DNA of 18,878 nt from Ignavibacteriaceae bacterium (GCA_023231105.1 JALNWB010000071.1:1-18878); one strand, 5' to 3'. Numbered from the stretch's first letter, positions 6,813 through 13,955 are shown. Made by a program: numbers and translations. Notes: a model not told the origin generated them from the letters alone.

Positions 6813-7568
6813 ATGGAACCGGATTTAAAACTTGCTGTGTTGATTGATGGAGACAATATTCCATCAGCTTATATAAAAGAAATGATGGAGGAAATCGCAA
6901 AGTACGGCAATCCCACTATCAAAAGAATTTATGGCGATTGGACTAAACCAAGTCTTTCAAAATGGAAAAATATTCTTTTGGAAAGCGCGATTACACCGAT
7001 ACAACAATATGGTTACACTACCGGAAAAAATGCCACAGACTCAGCCATGATTATTGATGCCATGGATATTTTGTATTCGGAAAAAGTGAATGGCTTTTGC
7101 TTAGCTTCCAGCGATAGTGATTTTACGCGGTTGGCAACCAGGTTAAGAGAAGCGGGAATGAAAGTTTTTGGTATCGGTGAAAAGAAAACTCCCGAGCCAT
7201 TTATTGTTGCTTGCGACAAATTCATCTATTTGGAAATTCTTAAAAATCAAACTAAAGAACCTACCGACGGCAGTGAAGCTACAATAACAAAGGGGGAAAC
7301 ATCAAAGAAAAATGAAGTGGACAAAATTACTCCCAAAGTAATTAAGTTGATCGCATCAACAGTATCTGATTTAGCGGATGAAGACGGCTGGGCTTTTCTT
7401 GGTGATGTTGGAAATCTTTTACAAAAGAAACAACCGAATTTTGATTCGCGTAATTACGGATTTCAAAAACTCACCCCACTTATTAAATCAATTGATAAAT
7501 TTGAAATTGAACAGCGCGAAAATCAAAAGGGGAGATTTAAATTGATCTACGTGAGGAATAAAGAATAG
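6813..7568 (+). CDS. NYN-domain protein with C-terminal OST-HTH/LOTUS-like domain
   Basis: A 251-residue protein. Residues 6-143 form an NYN (PIN-like) domain: LAVLIDGDNIP with Asp12 and Asp14, NATDSAMIIDAMD with Asp76 and Asp82, and CLASSDSDFTRLATRLREAG with Asp101 and Asp103. These are the acidic positions that bind metal in the predicted RNase centre. A charged linker (about 144-168) leads to residues 169-248, where a domain beginning KITPKVIKLIASTV, continuing with GWAFLGDVGNLLQKKQPNFDSRNYG and ending with GRFKLIYVR, matches the OST-HTH/LOTUS RNA-binding fold. The pairing suggests an RNA-directed nuclease or RNA-binding protein. The substrate is unknown. A strong GGAGG at 6803-6807 lies five bases before the ATG. 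It is probably monocistronic: 133 bases separate it from the preceding gene. Confidence 0.85.
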   Translation: MEPDLKLAVLIDGDNIPSAYIKEMMEEIAKYGNPTIKRIYGDWTKPSLSKWKNILLESAITPIQQYGYTTGKNATDSAMIIDAMDILYSEKVNGFCLASSDSDFTRLATRLREAGMKVFGIGEKKTPEPFIVACDKFIYLEILKNQTKEPTDGSEATITKGETSKKNEVDKITPKVIKLIASTVSDLADEDGWAFLGDVGNLLQKKQPNFDSRNYGFQKLTPLIKSIDKFEIEQRENQKGRFKLIYVRNKE

Positions 7569-7603
7569 AAAGCGAGATTTCTGCCGTCTAAAATTTTTTT
7601 GAT

Positions 7604-7629
7604 GGCAAGTAAAATAAATCTTGCCTTTT
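7604..7629 (+). terminator. Possible weak terminator after the NYN gene
   Basis: GGCAAG (7604-7609) pairs with CTTGCC (7620-7625) across a 10-base AT loop, followed by TTTT (7626-7629). It lies 36 bases after the NYN stop. The stem is only 6 bp, so it would be a weak Rho-independent terminator at best. A second small hairpin, TTTGTTG / CAACAAA (7627-7633 with 7652-7658), follows immediately. Confidence 0.4.
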
Positions 7630-7789
7630 GTTGATGAGAACTTTATTTTAGCAACAAACTTATAGGGATAGATGATAATCTCTGTAAAAGAAAACCATCA
7701 CTACTGTAATTCCACCGGGGTTTCTGCTCATGAGTTATTTCCCTCGAAGTTATAAATAACAACACAACCAATATTCAATGGAGGTTCGT

Positions 7790-8038
7790 ATGAAAATTTC
7801 AAGACTCAATCCGTACAACGGAACAAACAAAACAAGAGCATTTTTTGATCTTGTTACCGGAGAAGGAATTGAAATAAAGGGATTCACTTTAGTGGATGGT
7901 TCAAACGGTTTGTTTGTCAGTTCACCTCAGGAGAAAAGCAAAGACGGAAAATATTTCGACAAAGTTATTCTCCCGAAAGAATTGAAAACCGAACTGACCA
8001 CATTGGCAATTGCCGAGTACGAAAAAGTTAAAGGGTAA
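7790..8038 (+). CDS. SpoVG-like (septation protein SpoVG family) protein
   Basis: An 82-residue protein that resembles SpoVG along its length: a basic N-terminal strand (MKISRLNPYN), AFFDLVTGEGIEIKGFTLVDG, then the signature GLFVSSPQEKSKDGKYFDKV, and a C-terminal helix ending LAIAEYEKVKG. SpoVG proteins are small nucleic-acid-binding regulators, with RNA binding reported in several bacteria, and the fold is common well outside spore formers. I moved the start to ATG 7790: an in-frame ATG at 7778 overlaps the strong GGAGG at 7780-7784, which itself is placed correctly for 7790. The gene is isolated, with 221 bases before it and the hairpin array directly after it, and is probably its own transcript. 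The C-terminal half of the classic SpoVG sequence is shortened. Confidence 0.75.
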   Translation: MKISRLNPYNGTNKTRAFFDLVTGEGIEIKGFTLVDGSNGLFVSSPQEKSKDGKYFDKVILPKELKTELTTLAIAEYEKVKG

Positions 8039-8061
8039 TTGCAAACTTCCAATACGGGAAT

Positions 8062-8150
8062 CAGCGTCACGTAAAAGTGTGACGCTGAACTAAAAAATCA
8101 TTCTGATTAATCGGGATTTAATAATGTAGCGTTCCGGTTTACCGGAATGC
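8062..8150. repeat. Hairpin repeat unit, shortened (copy B)
   Basis: Starts 23 bases after the SpoVG-like stop. Hairpin 1 is CAGCGTCAC / GTGACGCTG (8062-8070 with 8079-8087). A 12-base A-rich linker ends in AAAAAATC. Then comes one imperfect palindrome ATTCTGAT-TA-ATCGGGAT (8100-8117), which looks like hairpins 2 and 3 of the full unit merged into one. After exactly 8 bases comes GTAGCG and hairpin 4, GCGTTCCGGT / ACCGGAATGC (8129-8138 with 8141-8150, one G-U pair). The order and linkers match copies A and C. Bases 8151-8204 between this copy and the next hold no recognisable gene. Confidence 0.8.
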
Positions 8151-8204
8151 GATGTTTAATATGTTAATGTAGTTCGGTGTTTCATTATTGTCGGTGGTTA
8201 AACC

Positions 8205-8315
8205 GCGATACCGTAAACGGTATCGCTGCGCAAAAAAATCATCGTAAACGATGATGGAAATCCCATCCCGATTTATCGGGATTTGTTTGTGTAGCGTTCC
8301 GGTTTACCGGAATGC
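8205..8315. repeat. Composite four-hairpin repeat unit (copy C)
   Basis: A full copy of the unit, 111 bases. Hairpin 1: GCGATACCG-TAAA-CGGTATCGC (8205-8226). Linker 11 bases, ending in AAAA. Hairpin 2: ATCATCGT / ACGATGAT (8238-8255). Linker 9 bases. Hairpin 3: ATCCCGAT-TT-ATCGGGAT (8265-8282), a perfect version of the wobble-containing hairpin in copy A. After 8 bases comes GTAGCG and hairpin 4: GCGTTCCGGT / ACCGGAATGC (8294-8315), which is identical in sequence to hairpin 4 of copy B. Hairpin 1 shares its GCGATACCG arms with copy A, while hairpins 2 and 4 carry different cores from copy A. Bases 8316-8378 after it contain no gene that I can support. Confidence 0.85.
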
Positions 8316-8378
8316 GGAGTTATGAAAAAACGAAAATATTATCATAATCCGATGTTGTAAAACGCCTTTGTTAAAATC

Positions 8379-8429
8379 GCGTTACCGTAAACGACAACGC
8401 TATCCGAAAAAATCATCGTAAACGATGAT
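8379..8429. repeat. Hairpin repeat unit, truncated and decayed (copy D)
   Basis: Only the first two hairpins are present. Hairpin 1 (8379-8400) has the same 22-base size and TAAA loop as in copy C, but two of nine pairs are broken (GCGTTACCG against CGACAACGC), which suggests decay or drift. An 11-base linker leads to hairpin 2, ATCATCGT / ACGATGAT (8412-8429), identical to hairpin 2 of copy C; the identity extends over the preceding run of A and one following G. Hairpins 3 and 4 are missing. The copy ends 69 bases before the DNA polymerase IV start. The stretch 8039-8498 therefore holds three hairpin units and no coding sequence. Confidence 0.75.
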
Positions 8430-8498
8430 GAGAAAATTATATTTAAATTTATCCCCAAAATTTCTTTCAACTTTATACTTGTTACTTTCAACTGATTT

Positions 8499-9644
8499 AT
8501 GCCCACAATCTTTCACCTTGATTTAGACGCTTTCTTCGTTTCCGTTGAAAGGATACTTGATCCTTCGTTGGAAGGGAAGCCTGTTGTTGTTGGCGGAGAC
8601 CCGCACGGTAGAGGAGTAGTTGCAGCCTGTTCATACGAAGCTAGATCGTTCGGTCTTCGTTCCGGAATGCCGATACGTGATGCGTTTAAACTTTGTCCAA
8701 AAGGTATTTATCTGCATGGACACGGCAAAGAATATTCGCGTTACTCCAAAGCCGTAAAAAATATTTTAGAACGCTATGCACCCGTAATGGAACAAGCTTC
8801 TATCGATGAATTTTATATGGATTTTTCAGGTTGCGAAAAAATTTACGGAAATCCTTACTACTTTGCATCGCTTCTTCAAGCTGAAATAAAAAAAGAACTT
8901 TCCTTGCCTTGTTCCATCGGAATCGCTTCAAATAAATATGTCGCAAAAATCAGCTCGGACTATGCTAAACCGGAAGGTATTACTTACGTTGTTGCAGGAC
9001 AAGAACAAGAATTCCTGGCTCCACTACCGATAGAAACAATGCCGGGAATTGGCAAAGTTACCACGAAAGAATTAAACGCACGCGGCTTTAGGATTATCAA
9101 AGATATTACAAACGCTTCGAGTGAGTATTTCAGTCTGCTTTTCGGGAAATATGGAATAGCAATTTATGAACACGCACATGGAAAAGGTTCTGAATTTCTT
9201 ACCGTTGAACGAGAGAGAAAAAGTATCGGCAGAGAAGAGACGTTTCAAAAAGATATAGCCGACCATAAGGAAATTGAGAACATACTTTTTCATTTAGTTG
9301 AAGATGTTAGTAATTCGCTTCGCAAAAAAAAATGGATGACAAAAACCCTCACTTTGAAATTGCGTTACTCTGATTTTATCACTTTAACACGTTCACTATC
9401 ATTAAAAGAACCGACGAGTAGCGATAAAATTATCTATAATGCGGTGGTAGAATTATTTCGAAATGCTTACAAAAGACGCGTTTCAGTTCGACTCATAGGC
9501 GTTCAGCTTACTAATTTTTACAACTCATTTGAACAAGTAAATTTATTCGATGGAAAAGATGAAAAAGAAAAACGGATGCTACAGGCAGTTGATGCGCTAC
9601 GACAAAAATTTGGAGTAAAGATCGTGCATTATGGAGCGGTCTAA
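8499..9644 (+). CDS. dinB: DNA polymerase IV (Y-family translesion polymerase)
   Basis: A 381-residue protein with all Y-family landmarks. FHLDLDAFFVSVE at the start holds catalytic Asp8 and the steric-gate Phe13, at the same numbers as in E. coli Pol IV. CSYEARSFGLRSGMP (44-58) is the conserved fingers motif. SIDEFYMD (101-108) supplies Asp103 and Glu104. MPGIGKVTTKEL (181-192) is the helix-hairpin-helix of the thumb. The little-finger domain follows, with a beta-clamp-binding motif QVNLF at 346-350 and a short tail after it. The enzyme copies past damaged bases with low fidelity in the cytoplasm. No Shine-Dalgarno sequence is evident before the ATG. I see no LexA-type box in the 69 bases between the last hairpin and the start, although operators in this phylum are not well known to me. 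Confidence 0.95.
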   Translation: MPTIFHLDLDAFFVSVERILDPSLEGKPVVVGGDPHGRGVVAACSYEARSFGLRSGMPIRDAFKLCPKGIYLHGHGKEYSRYSKAVKNILERYAPVMEQASIDEFYMDFSGCEKIYGNPYYFASLLQAEIKKELSLPCSIGIASNKYVAKISSDYAKPEGITYVVAGQEQEFLAPLPIETMPGIGKVTTKELNARGFRIIKDITNASSEYFSLLFGKYGIAIYEHAHGKGSEFLTVERERKSIGREETFQKDIADHKEIENILFHLVEDVSNSLRKKKWMTKTLTLKLRYSDFITLTRSLSLKEPTSSDKIIYNAVVELFRNAYKRRVSVRLIGVQLTNFYNSFEQVNLFDGKDEKEKRMLQAVDALRQKFGVKIVHYGAV

Positions 9645-9750
9645 AGTTCGCGGGGATAAATTTATTAAAAGTTCAACGAAATTCATTGCTTGTAAAATAG
9701 TTTTTATCTCTATAAATTTCTCCCAAGAATTTTATCTGTTTTATAAAAAT

Positions 9751-9799
9751 ATATCTGAGGAATTAGTAAAAGCTAATTGATTTTAGATATAATTCCTCA
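9751..9799. other. Nested complementary segments (possible RNA structure)
   Basis: Three overlapping complementary pairs lie between the polymerase IV gene and the beta-propeller gene: TGAGGAATTA (9756-9765) with TAATTCCTCA (9790-9799), AATTAG (9761-9766) with CTAATT (9773-9778), and ATATCT (9751-9756) with AGATAT (9785-9790). The first two share bases and so exclude each other; the first and third cross in a pseudoknot-like order. There is no U-run after the long stem, so it is not a standard terminator. It lies about 105 bases after one stop and about 100 before the next start. Confidence 0.35.
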
Positions 9800-9901
9800 A
9801 GCCAATTTCTTCTCCTCAAGGTCCTCGTTTGCGCATGCCATATTAGTAGTTATCTAACTAGAAACTTTAGTTCAAATCACTTAAAAAGAAGGAGTATTCA
9901 A

Positions 9902-12346
9902 ATGAATTCTAAAAAACTGCTTTTTTTCTTTTTGTGCTTTTGTTTCACTCTTGCTGCACAACAAATTCCCAAATGGAGCCTCGAACTTGATTCCCCGATA
10001 GAGAGTTACTATTTCCTCGACAAAGGGAATCAGCTTTTCTTGCAATGCGCTGAAAATATTTACTTGTACGACGCAGTTAAGGGGGAAAAGAAATATGCGC
10101 TTGAAATTGATGATTACGAAAAAGAGGGCGTTCATCAAATAGCCGGGAATTATTATCTGGTAAGCGCAGATGACAAAGTTAAGGGTTATGATGCACTTAC
10201 CGGTAAATTAGCCTGGGAGAAAGAGTACCCGGATGTAGACCAAAAAGATTTTGTAAATCTTTTTTTAATTGGTGATCTCACGGTTCTAAGATTTGGCGGA
10301 ATTCATATCGGAATTGATCTTCAAAACGGGAATGAATTATGGCGTCAGGAATTCGGATATAATCAGAAACTTTATCAGTTCGATACTTGGAATTGGAAAG
10401 TTTTGAAAAAGCAAAACCGGTTTGTTGTGTTGTTCTATTCTGAAGGAGTTGGGCTATTTGATATGAAATCTGGGAATAGAGTTTTTATGGCGGATGATTA
10501 TGAGGTTGAATATGATTTAGCAGAAAAAGGCAGACATTGGAGTTACATTTCAAAAGATGAACATTATCTAATTTTTTGTTTGGATGGCGCTTTGGCTGTA
10601 CTTGATGTTGTTGCCAATAAAGAAATATTCAAAAGCAAAGCCAGTTTTGATGCCGATAAAGAAGTAATCTATACTACGGATAGAGGTTGCGTTGTTTTAG
10701 GAGAAGAAAACACTTTTTTCTTTGATGAAGAAACAGGAAAGTTAACGGAGGTTAATGTTGGCGCAGACGATTTCCGAACGTTTGAAATAATTAAAGTGGC
10801 AAACAAAGATTATTTATTTGCCGGTTTAAAAAATGCGATGCTGGCAATTGATCTTGCAGATGGAAAAGTTCTCTGGCAATCACAAAAAGATGACAAAGAT
10901 TTTGCCGGTTATGCACATCGTTATCTAAAGGTTGATGGAAATGATTTACTGCTAACTTATACAAGCACTTCGGTTGCAGAGGGAGGTGCGAATATTTATC
11001 TGATGAGTATAAACGCCTTAACAGGAAAAGTAAATTACAGAACAACATCTTTGGGTACTACTCCATATGGTACCGCAGATTGGGCGCGTTCACTCTTCGG
11101 TGGCGTGATGAAGACATTAAAAGTTGAAAATACTCTCGGTTGGGAAAACATTGGTTTCGATTATGTGACCTTGGAATATGAAGGGAATATTGTATTCGGA
11201 ACATTATCCATAAATTCGTTATGCAATCCTGATACTAAAGAAAAAGGTGGTGACGGAATTTCCATAATAAATCCTAAAACCGGTGAAATCCTTTTTAAAG
11301 ATTATTTGCGTTTGAGTGATTATTCAATTTCAGCTGGTGGAGCTGTCCGCTACGCCGATATGATGCCGTTCATAGAAGGGAATACAGTTTATCTTGTTGG
11401 TAACGAAAATATTGCGGCGTACGATTTAATAACAAAAAAAAGATTATGGGTAAATAACGGAACGATAAAAGCAATTCCACGTGAAGGAATGGTTGTGGAT
11501 AATATTCTTTATGTGAAAATGGGAGAGAGAAAATTTACTGTTAATATGGTTCCGCCTGCTGTTTTTTTTGATGGAGTCGCAATGAAAGTTGAAAACAAAT
11601 GGGATAAAACTCCATATGGTTTTGCTGCGTATGACTGTCTTACCGGAAATCTGTTATGGCGAATTGAAACAGAGGCAGATCCAAGTTTCTTAACTCCAAA
11701 TTTTTCCCTTAAAAACAACTATGATGCAGAGACAAAACATCTTTACTTCGGAGATGAAGAAAATATCTATGCGCTTCAGATGAAAGCCGATGGTGGAAAA
11801 TTTGATTTTGTAATTAACTTGAAGAAGGATGATCTTGGAAAAATGCCGTACCAAAAAACTTATGCAATAGATGAGTGGCCTATTGGAAGTATTGGATACG
11901 GAGCAGAATATACCTATTACCGCTACGGAGGAAAAGAATATAGTAAATATATTTCTGCCAGCGAGCAAGCTGATGCTTCAGTTGAGTATAACGGATTATT
12001 TACTATTTGGGGAGCTGCTGCAAAAAAGTGCCTCCGTGTTGTCTATGATCAAAAATCAATTTTTGTTATGGGAACTGAAGGAATCGGATTAATTAATGCC
12101 GCGGACGGAAAACTAATTTGGAAACATGCATGGGAATATGATCAGGATAATGTACAATTTATGCCTCAAATAGTAGAAGGGAAATTAGTCTATTGCGTTG
12201 AAAGGCAATTGACGTCTGTTGATATCAAAACCGGAGCGACGCGCTGGCAAGCTATAGAGGCAAAGCGTCCTGTTTTTGTAATAGCTCCGAACGAAAAATA
12301 TATTTTTACCATTGATAAAGAATTAATCAAAGGATATGAACTATAA
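9902..12346 (+). CDS. Secreted PQQ-type beta-propeller repeat protein
   Basis: An 814-residue protein with a signal peptide (MNSKKLLFFFLCFCFTLAAQQ, cleavage near residue 20) and no further membrane segment. The mature part is a long series of propeller blades of the PQQ/BamB kind. Recurring blade-end motifs are LTGKLAWEKEYP, NGNELWRQEFG, ADGKVLWQSQ, LITKKRLWVNN, LTGNLLWRIE, ADGKLIWKHAW and KTGATRWQ. There are at least seven, and the length suggests two propellers. It is about twice the length of BamB and lacks a lipobox, so I do not call it BamB. No catalytic residues of quinoprotein dehydrogenases are apparent. Likely an extracytoplasmic binding or scaffold protein of unknown partner. AAGGAG at 9889-9894, seven bases before the ATG, supports the start. 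It stands alone between 257 bases of non-coding sequence and a terminator-like hairpin. Confidence 0.82.
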   Translation: MNSKKLLFFFLCFCFTLAAQQIPKWSLELDSPIESYYFLDKGNQLFLQCAENIYLYDAVKGEKKYALEIDDYEKEGVHQIAGNYYLVSADDKVKGYDALTGKLAWEKEYPDVDQKDFVNLFLIGDLTVLRFGGIHIGIDLQNGNELWRQEFGYNQKLYQFDTWNWKVLKKQNRFVVLFYSEGVGLFDMKSGNRVFMADDYEVEYDLAEKGRHWSYISKDEHYLIFCLDGALAVLDVVANKEIFKSKASFDADKEVIYTTDRGCVVLGEENTFFFDEETGKLTEVNVGADDFRTFEIIKVANKDYLFAGLKNAMLAIDLADGKVLWQSQKDDKDFAGYAHRYLKVDGNDLLLTYTSTSVAEGGANIYLMSINALTGKVNYRTTSLGTTPYGTADWARSLFGGVMKTLKVENTLGWENIGFDYVTLEYEGNIVFGTLSINSLCNPDTKEKGGDGISIINPKTGEILFKDYLRLSDYSISAGGAVRYADMMPFIEGNTVYLVGNENIAAYDLITKKRLWVNNGTIKAIPREGMVVDNILYVKMGERKFTVNMVPPAVFFDGVAMKVENKWDKTPYGFAAYDCLTGNLLWRIETEADPSFLTPNFSLKNNYDAETKHLYFGDEENIYALQMKADGGKFDFVINLKKDDLGKMPYQKTYAIDEWPIGSIGYGAEYTYYRYGGKEYSKYISASEQADASVEYNGLFTIWGAAAKKCLRVVYDQKSIFVMGTEGIGLINAADGKLIWKHAWEYDQDNVQFMPQIVEGKLVYCVERQLTSVDIKTGATRWQAIEAKRPVFVIAPNEKYIFTIDKELIKGYEL

Positions 12347-12361
12347 TTGTTTTGAAATTGA

Positions 12362-12396
12362 GTAAAGGATAGTCTTTTAATAAGGCTATCCTTTAC
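12362..12396 (+). terminator. Hairpin after the beta-propeller gene, probable terminator
   Basis: GTAAAGGATAGTCTT (12362-12376) pairs with AAGGCTATCCTTTAC (12382-12396) around the loop TTAAT: 15 pairs including one wobble, starting 16 bases after the stop codon. The position suits a transcription terminator or a 3'-end stabilising structure. The following bases (ATGAAAAAC) carry no U-run, so intrinsic termination would be weak. Confidence 0.5.
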
Positions 12397-12550
12397 ATGA
12401 AAAACAATTTCTAGAGATATTCCAACTAAAAATTGGGGATGATGGCAAAGATTCTTGGAGGTCAGGGAAAATTCAATTAAATTTCGATTACAAAATTCTA
12501 CAACTTCGTAAACCATCGAAGTGAAAAACTTGTAAAAAATCAAACAAAAC

Positions 12551-12624
12551 GCACCCGTAGCTTAATTGGATAGAGCATCTGACTACGGATCAGAAGGTTC
12601 GGGGTTCGAATCCCTGCGGGTGCA
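12551..12624 (+). tRNA. tRNA-Arg (anticodon ACG)
   Basis: A complete 74-base tRNA cloverleaf. The acceptor stem GCACCCG (12551-12557) pairs with CGGGTGC (12617-12623), with A at 12624 as discriminator. The D arm contains the usual AATTGG loop. The anticodon stem TCTGA / TCAGA encloses the loop CTACGGA, so the anticodon is ACG, normally read after deamination of A34 to inosine for the arginine codons CGU, CGC and CGA. The T arm is CGGGG-TTCGAAT-CCCTG. The 3' CCA is not encoded and must be added after transcription. It lies alone, about 200 bases downstream of the beta-propeller gene, with a strong terminator right after it. Confidence 0.96.
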
Positions 12625-12630
12625 CTAAGA

Positions 12631-12665
12631 AAAAGCTCGAATATTAAACGTATTCGAGCTTTTTT
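12631..12665 (+). terminator. Rho-independent terminator of the tRNA gene
   Basis: AAAAGCTCGAATA (12631-12643) pairs perfectly with TATTCGAGCTTTT (12651-12663) around a 7-base loop, a 13 bp stem, with a run of six T at 12660-12665. It starts six bases after the tRNA. Because the left arm begins with A, it could also end transcription arriving on the minus strand from the kinase operon. Confidence 0.85.
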
Positions 12666-12777
12666 GCTCTTAAACCTTCTATGATTCCCGATGCTTTTTA
12701 CTTATTTCTACAAATGTGACGAACTTAAAAAGACTTCATTCCAACAAGGATGATTTGTTCATCTAACGGGTAAAAAT

Positions 12778-13941
12778 TTACAAATGTAATTTTAATTCCA
12801 TAATTGCAAGATCATCCTCGAACTTTTTATTATCATTGGCTGAGGATAAACTGCTTAATATTTTATTTAATGGATTACCTCCGTTAAAAGCAGAGGAGGT
12901 AATGATATTTAAAAGATCATTATAAGAAAACGAATTTTCTTTACCATCGGTAATTTCAAAAAGTCCGTCGCTAAAAACATATAATTTGTTTTCCCCTGTA
13001 ATTTGAAAAGAATGGTTCTTATAGAGAAAATCTTTCACCGCGCCGATCCAAATTCCTTCACCTTTTAATAATACAGGTTGATCTAATTCCTTTAACAGTA
13101 TCGCAGGAGGATGTCCGGCAGATGAATAAATTATTTCCTTTTTTGTGGTATTTATTACTCCATACCAAATAGTAAAAAAGTTAAGGACATTCTCCTCAAT
13201 ACTGAATTTAGAATTAAGTGCAGCCAGCACAGATTTTGGATCATTAAAATCTGCATCAACCAAAGAATGTGTTTTGATCAGGTTAAGTATCGAAACGGAC
13301 AAAAGCGCCGAGTTTACACCGTGACCACTTACATCAAGAAGATAAACGGCAAGATTATTTTCATCCAGCCAATGAAATCCAAAAGAATCGCCCCCTAAAT
13401 AAGAAGAAGGAATATACTGCCAGTCCGTTGTAATTTGTTCGGAAGAAATATTATCCGGTAAAAGAGATTTAACATATTCAGCGGCGTGTAAAAGCTCTTG
13501 TTCTAATTTTTTATTAACAGCTTCCAGTTCTCTATTTAAATTTATAATTGCTTTTTGAGCTTTCTTAATTTCAATCTGGGTTTTTACTCTTGCGAGAAGT
13601 TCTGCAGGGTTGAATGGTTTGATAACATAATCAACAGAGCCAGCTTTGAACCCATTTACAATATATTCGGTTTTTGTTTGCGAGCTGAGAAAAATAATCG
13701 GAATATCCATCAGTTCGGGATTTCGTTTTATTCTCGTGCAAACTTCAAATCCATCAATTCCGGGCATCATGATATCCAGCAGAATAAGATCCGGTTTGGT
13801 CTGTTCAAGTAGTAACAGCGCTTTCTCTCCATCCGAAGCGAAAGAGATATTATAACCTTTTTCGCGGAGAATATTTCCAAGGTAACGAATGTTTTTAGGT
13901 TCATCATCAACAACCAGGATTAAGTCATTCCCATTTTCCAT
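12778..13941 (-). CDS. Response regulator with SpoIIE-type PP2C phosphatase output
   Basis: A 387-residue protein. The receiver domain (residues 6-125) has acidic Asp12-Asp13, phospho-acceptor Asp56 in LILLDIMMPG, Ser86 in FLSSQ and Lys108 in YVIKPF, all intact. A coiled-coil linker (about 126-160) leads to a SpoIIE/PP2C-type Ser/Thr phosphatase domain (170-387) with GGDSFGF (Asp185), LLDVSGHG (Asp203), SAGHPP, VFSDGLFE (Asp325) and FEDDLAI (Asp377), the metal-binding aspartates of the family. Such regulators usually dephosphorylate a STAS-domain anti-sigma antagonist once activated. None is encoded in the window. GAAGGC just upstream (13947-13952) supports the start. It begins 14 bases after the hybrid kinase stop, so the two form one operon, and the kinase is its probable phosphodonor. 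Confidence 0.92.
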   Translation of the reverse strand: MENGNDLILVVDDEPKNIRYLGNILREKGYNISFASDGEKALLLLEQTKPDLILLDIMMPGIDGFEVCTRIKRNPELMDIPIIFLSSQTKTEYIVNGFKAGSVDYVIKPFNPAELLARVKTQIEIKKAQKAIINLNRELEAVNKKLEQELLHAAEYVKSLLPDNISSEQITTDWQYIPSSYLGGDSFGFHWLDENNLAVYLLDVSGHGVNSALLSVSILNLIKTHSLVDADFNDPKSVLAALNSKFSIEENVLNFFTIWYGVINTTKKEIIYSSAGHPPAILLKELDQPVLLKGEGIWIGAVKDFLYKNHSFQITGENKLYVFSDGLFEITDGKENSFSYNDLLNIITSSAFNGGNPLNKILSSLSSANDNKKFEDDLAIMELKLHL

Positions 13942-13955
13942 TTTCTGCCTTCGTT

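Noticed and set aside
8041..8440. Possible CRISPR array because of repeated short palindromic blocks.
   Set aside because: The repeats are not one fixed sequence with unique spacers of constant length; they are several different palindromes separated by short conserved linkers. No cas gene is present.
8499..9644. Possible SOS operator before DNA polymerase IV.
   Set aside because: I found no inverted repeat matching a LexA box that I know between 8430 and 8498; the phylum's box may differ.
10791..11048. Long reverse-strand ORFs inside the beta-propeller gene, also at 11690-11968.
   Set aside because: They lack ribosome binding sites and recognisable domains, and the plus-strand frame has clear protein features throughout.
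9902..12346. Naming the beta-propeller protein BamB.
   Set aside because: It is about twice the usual length, lacks a lipoprotein signal, and its neighbours give no link with the BAM complex.
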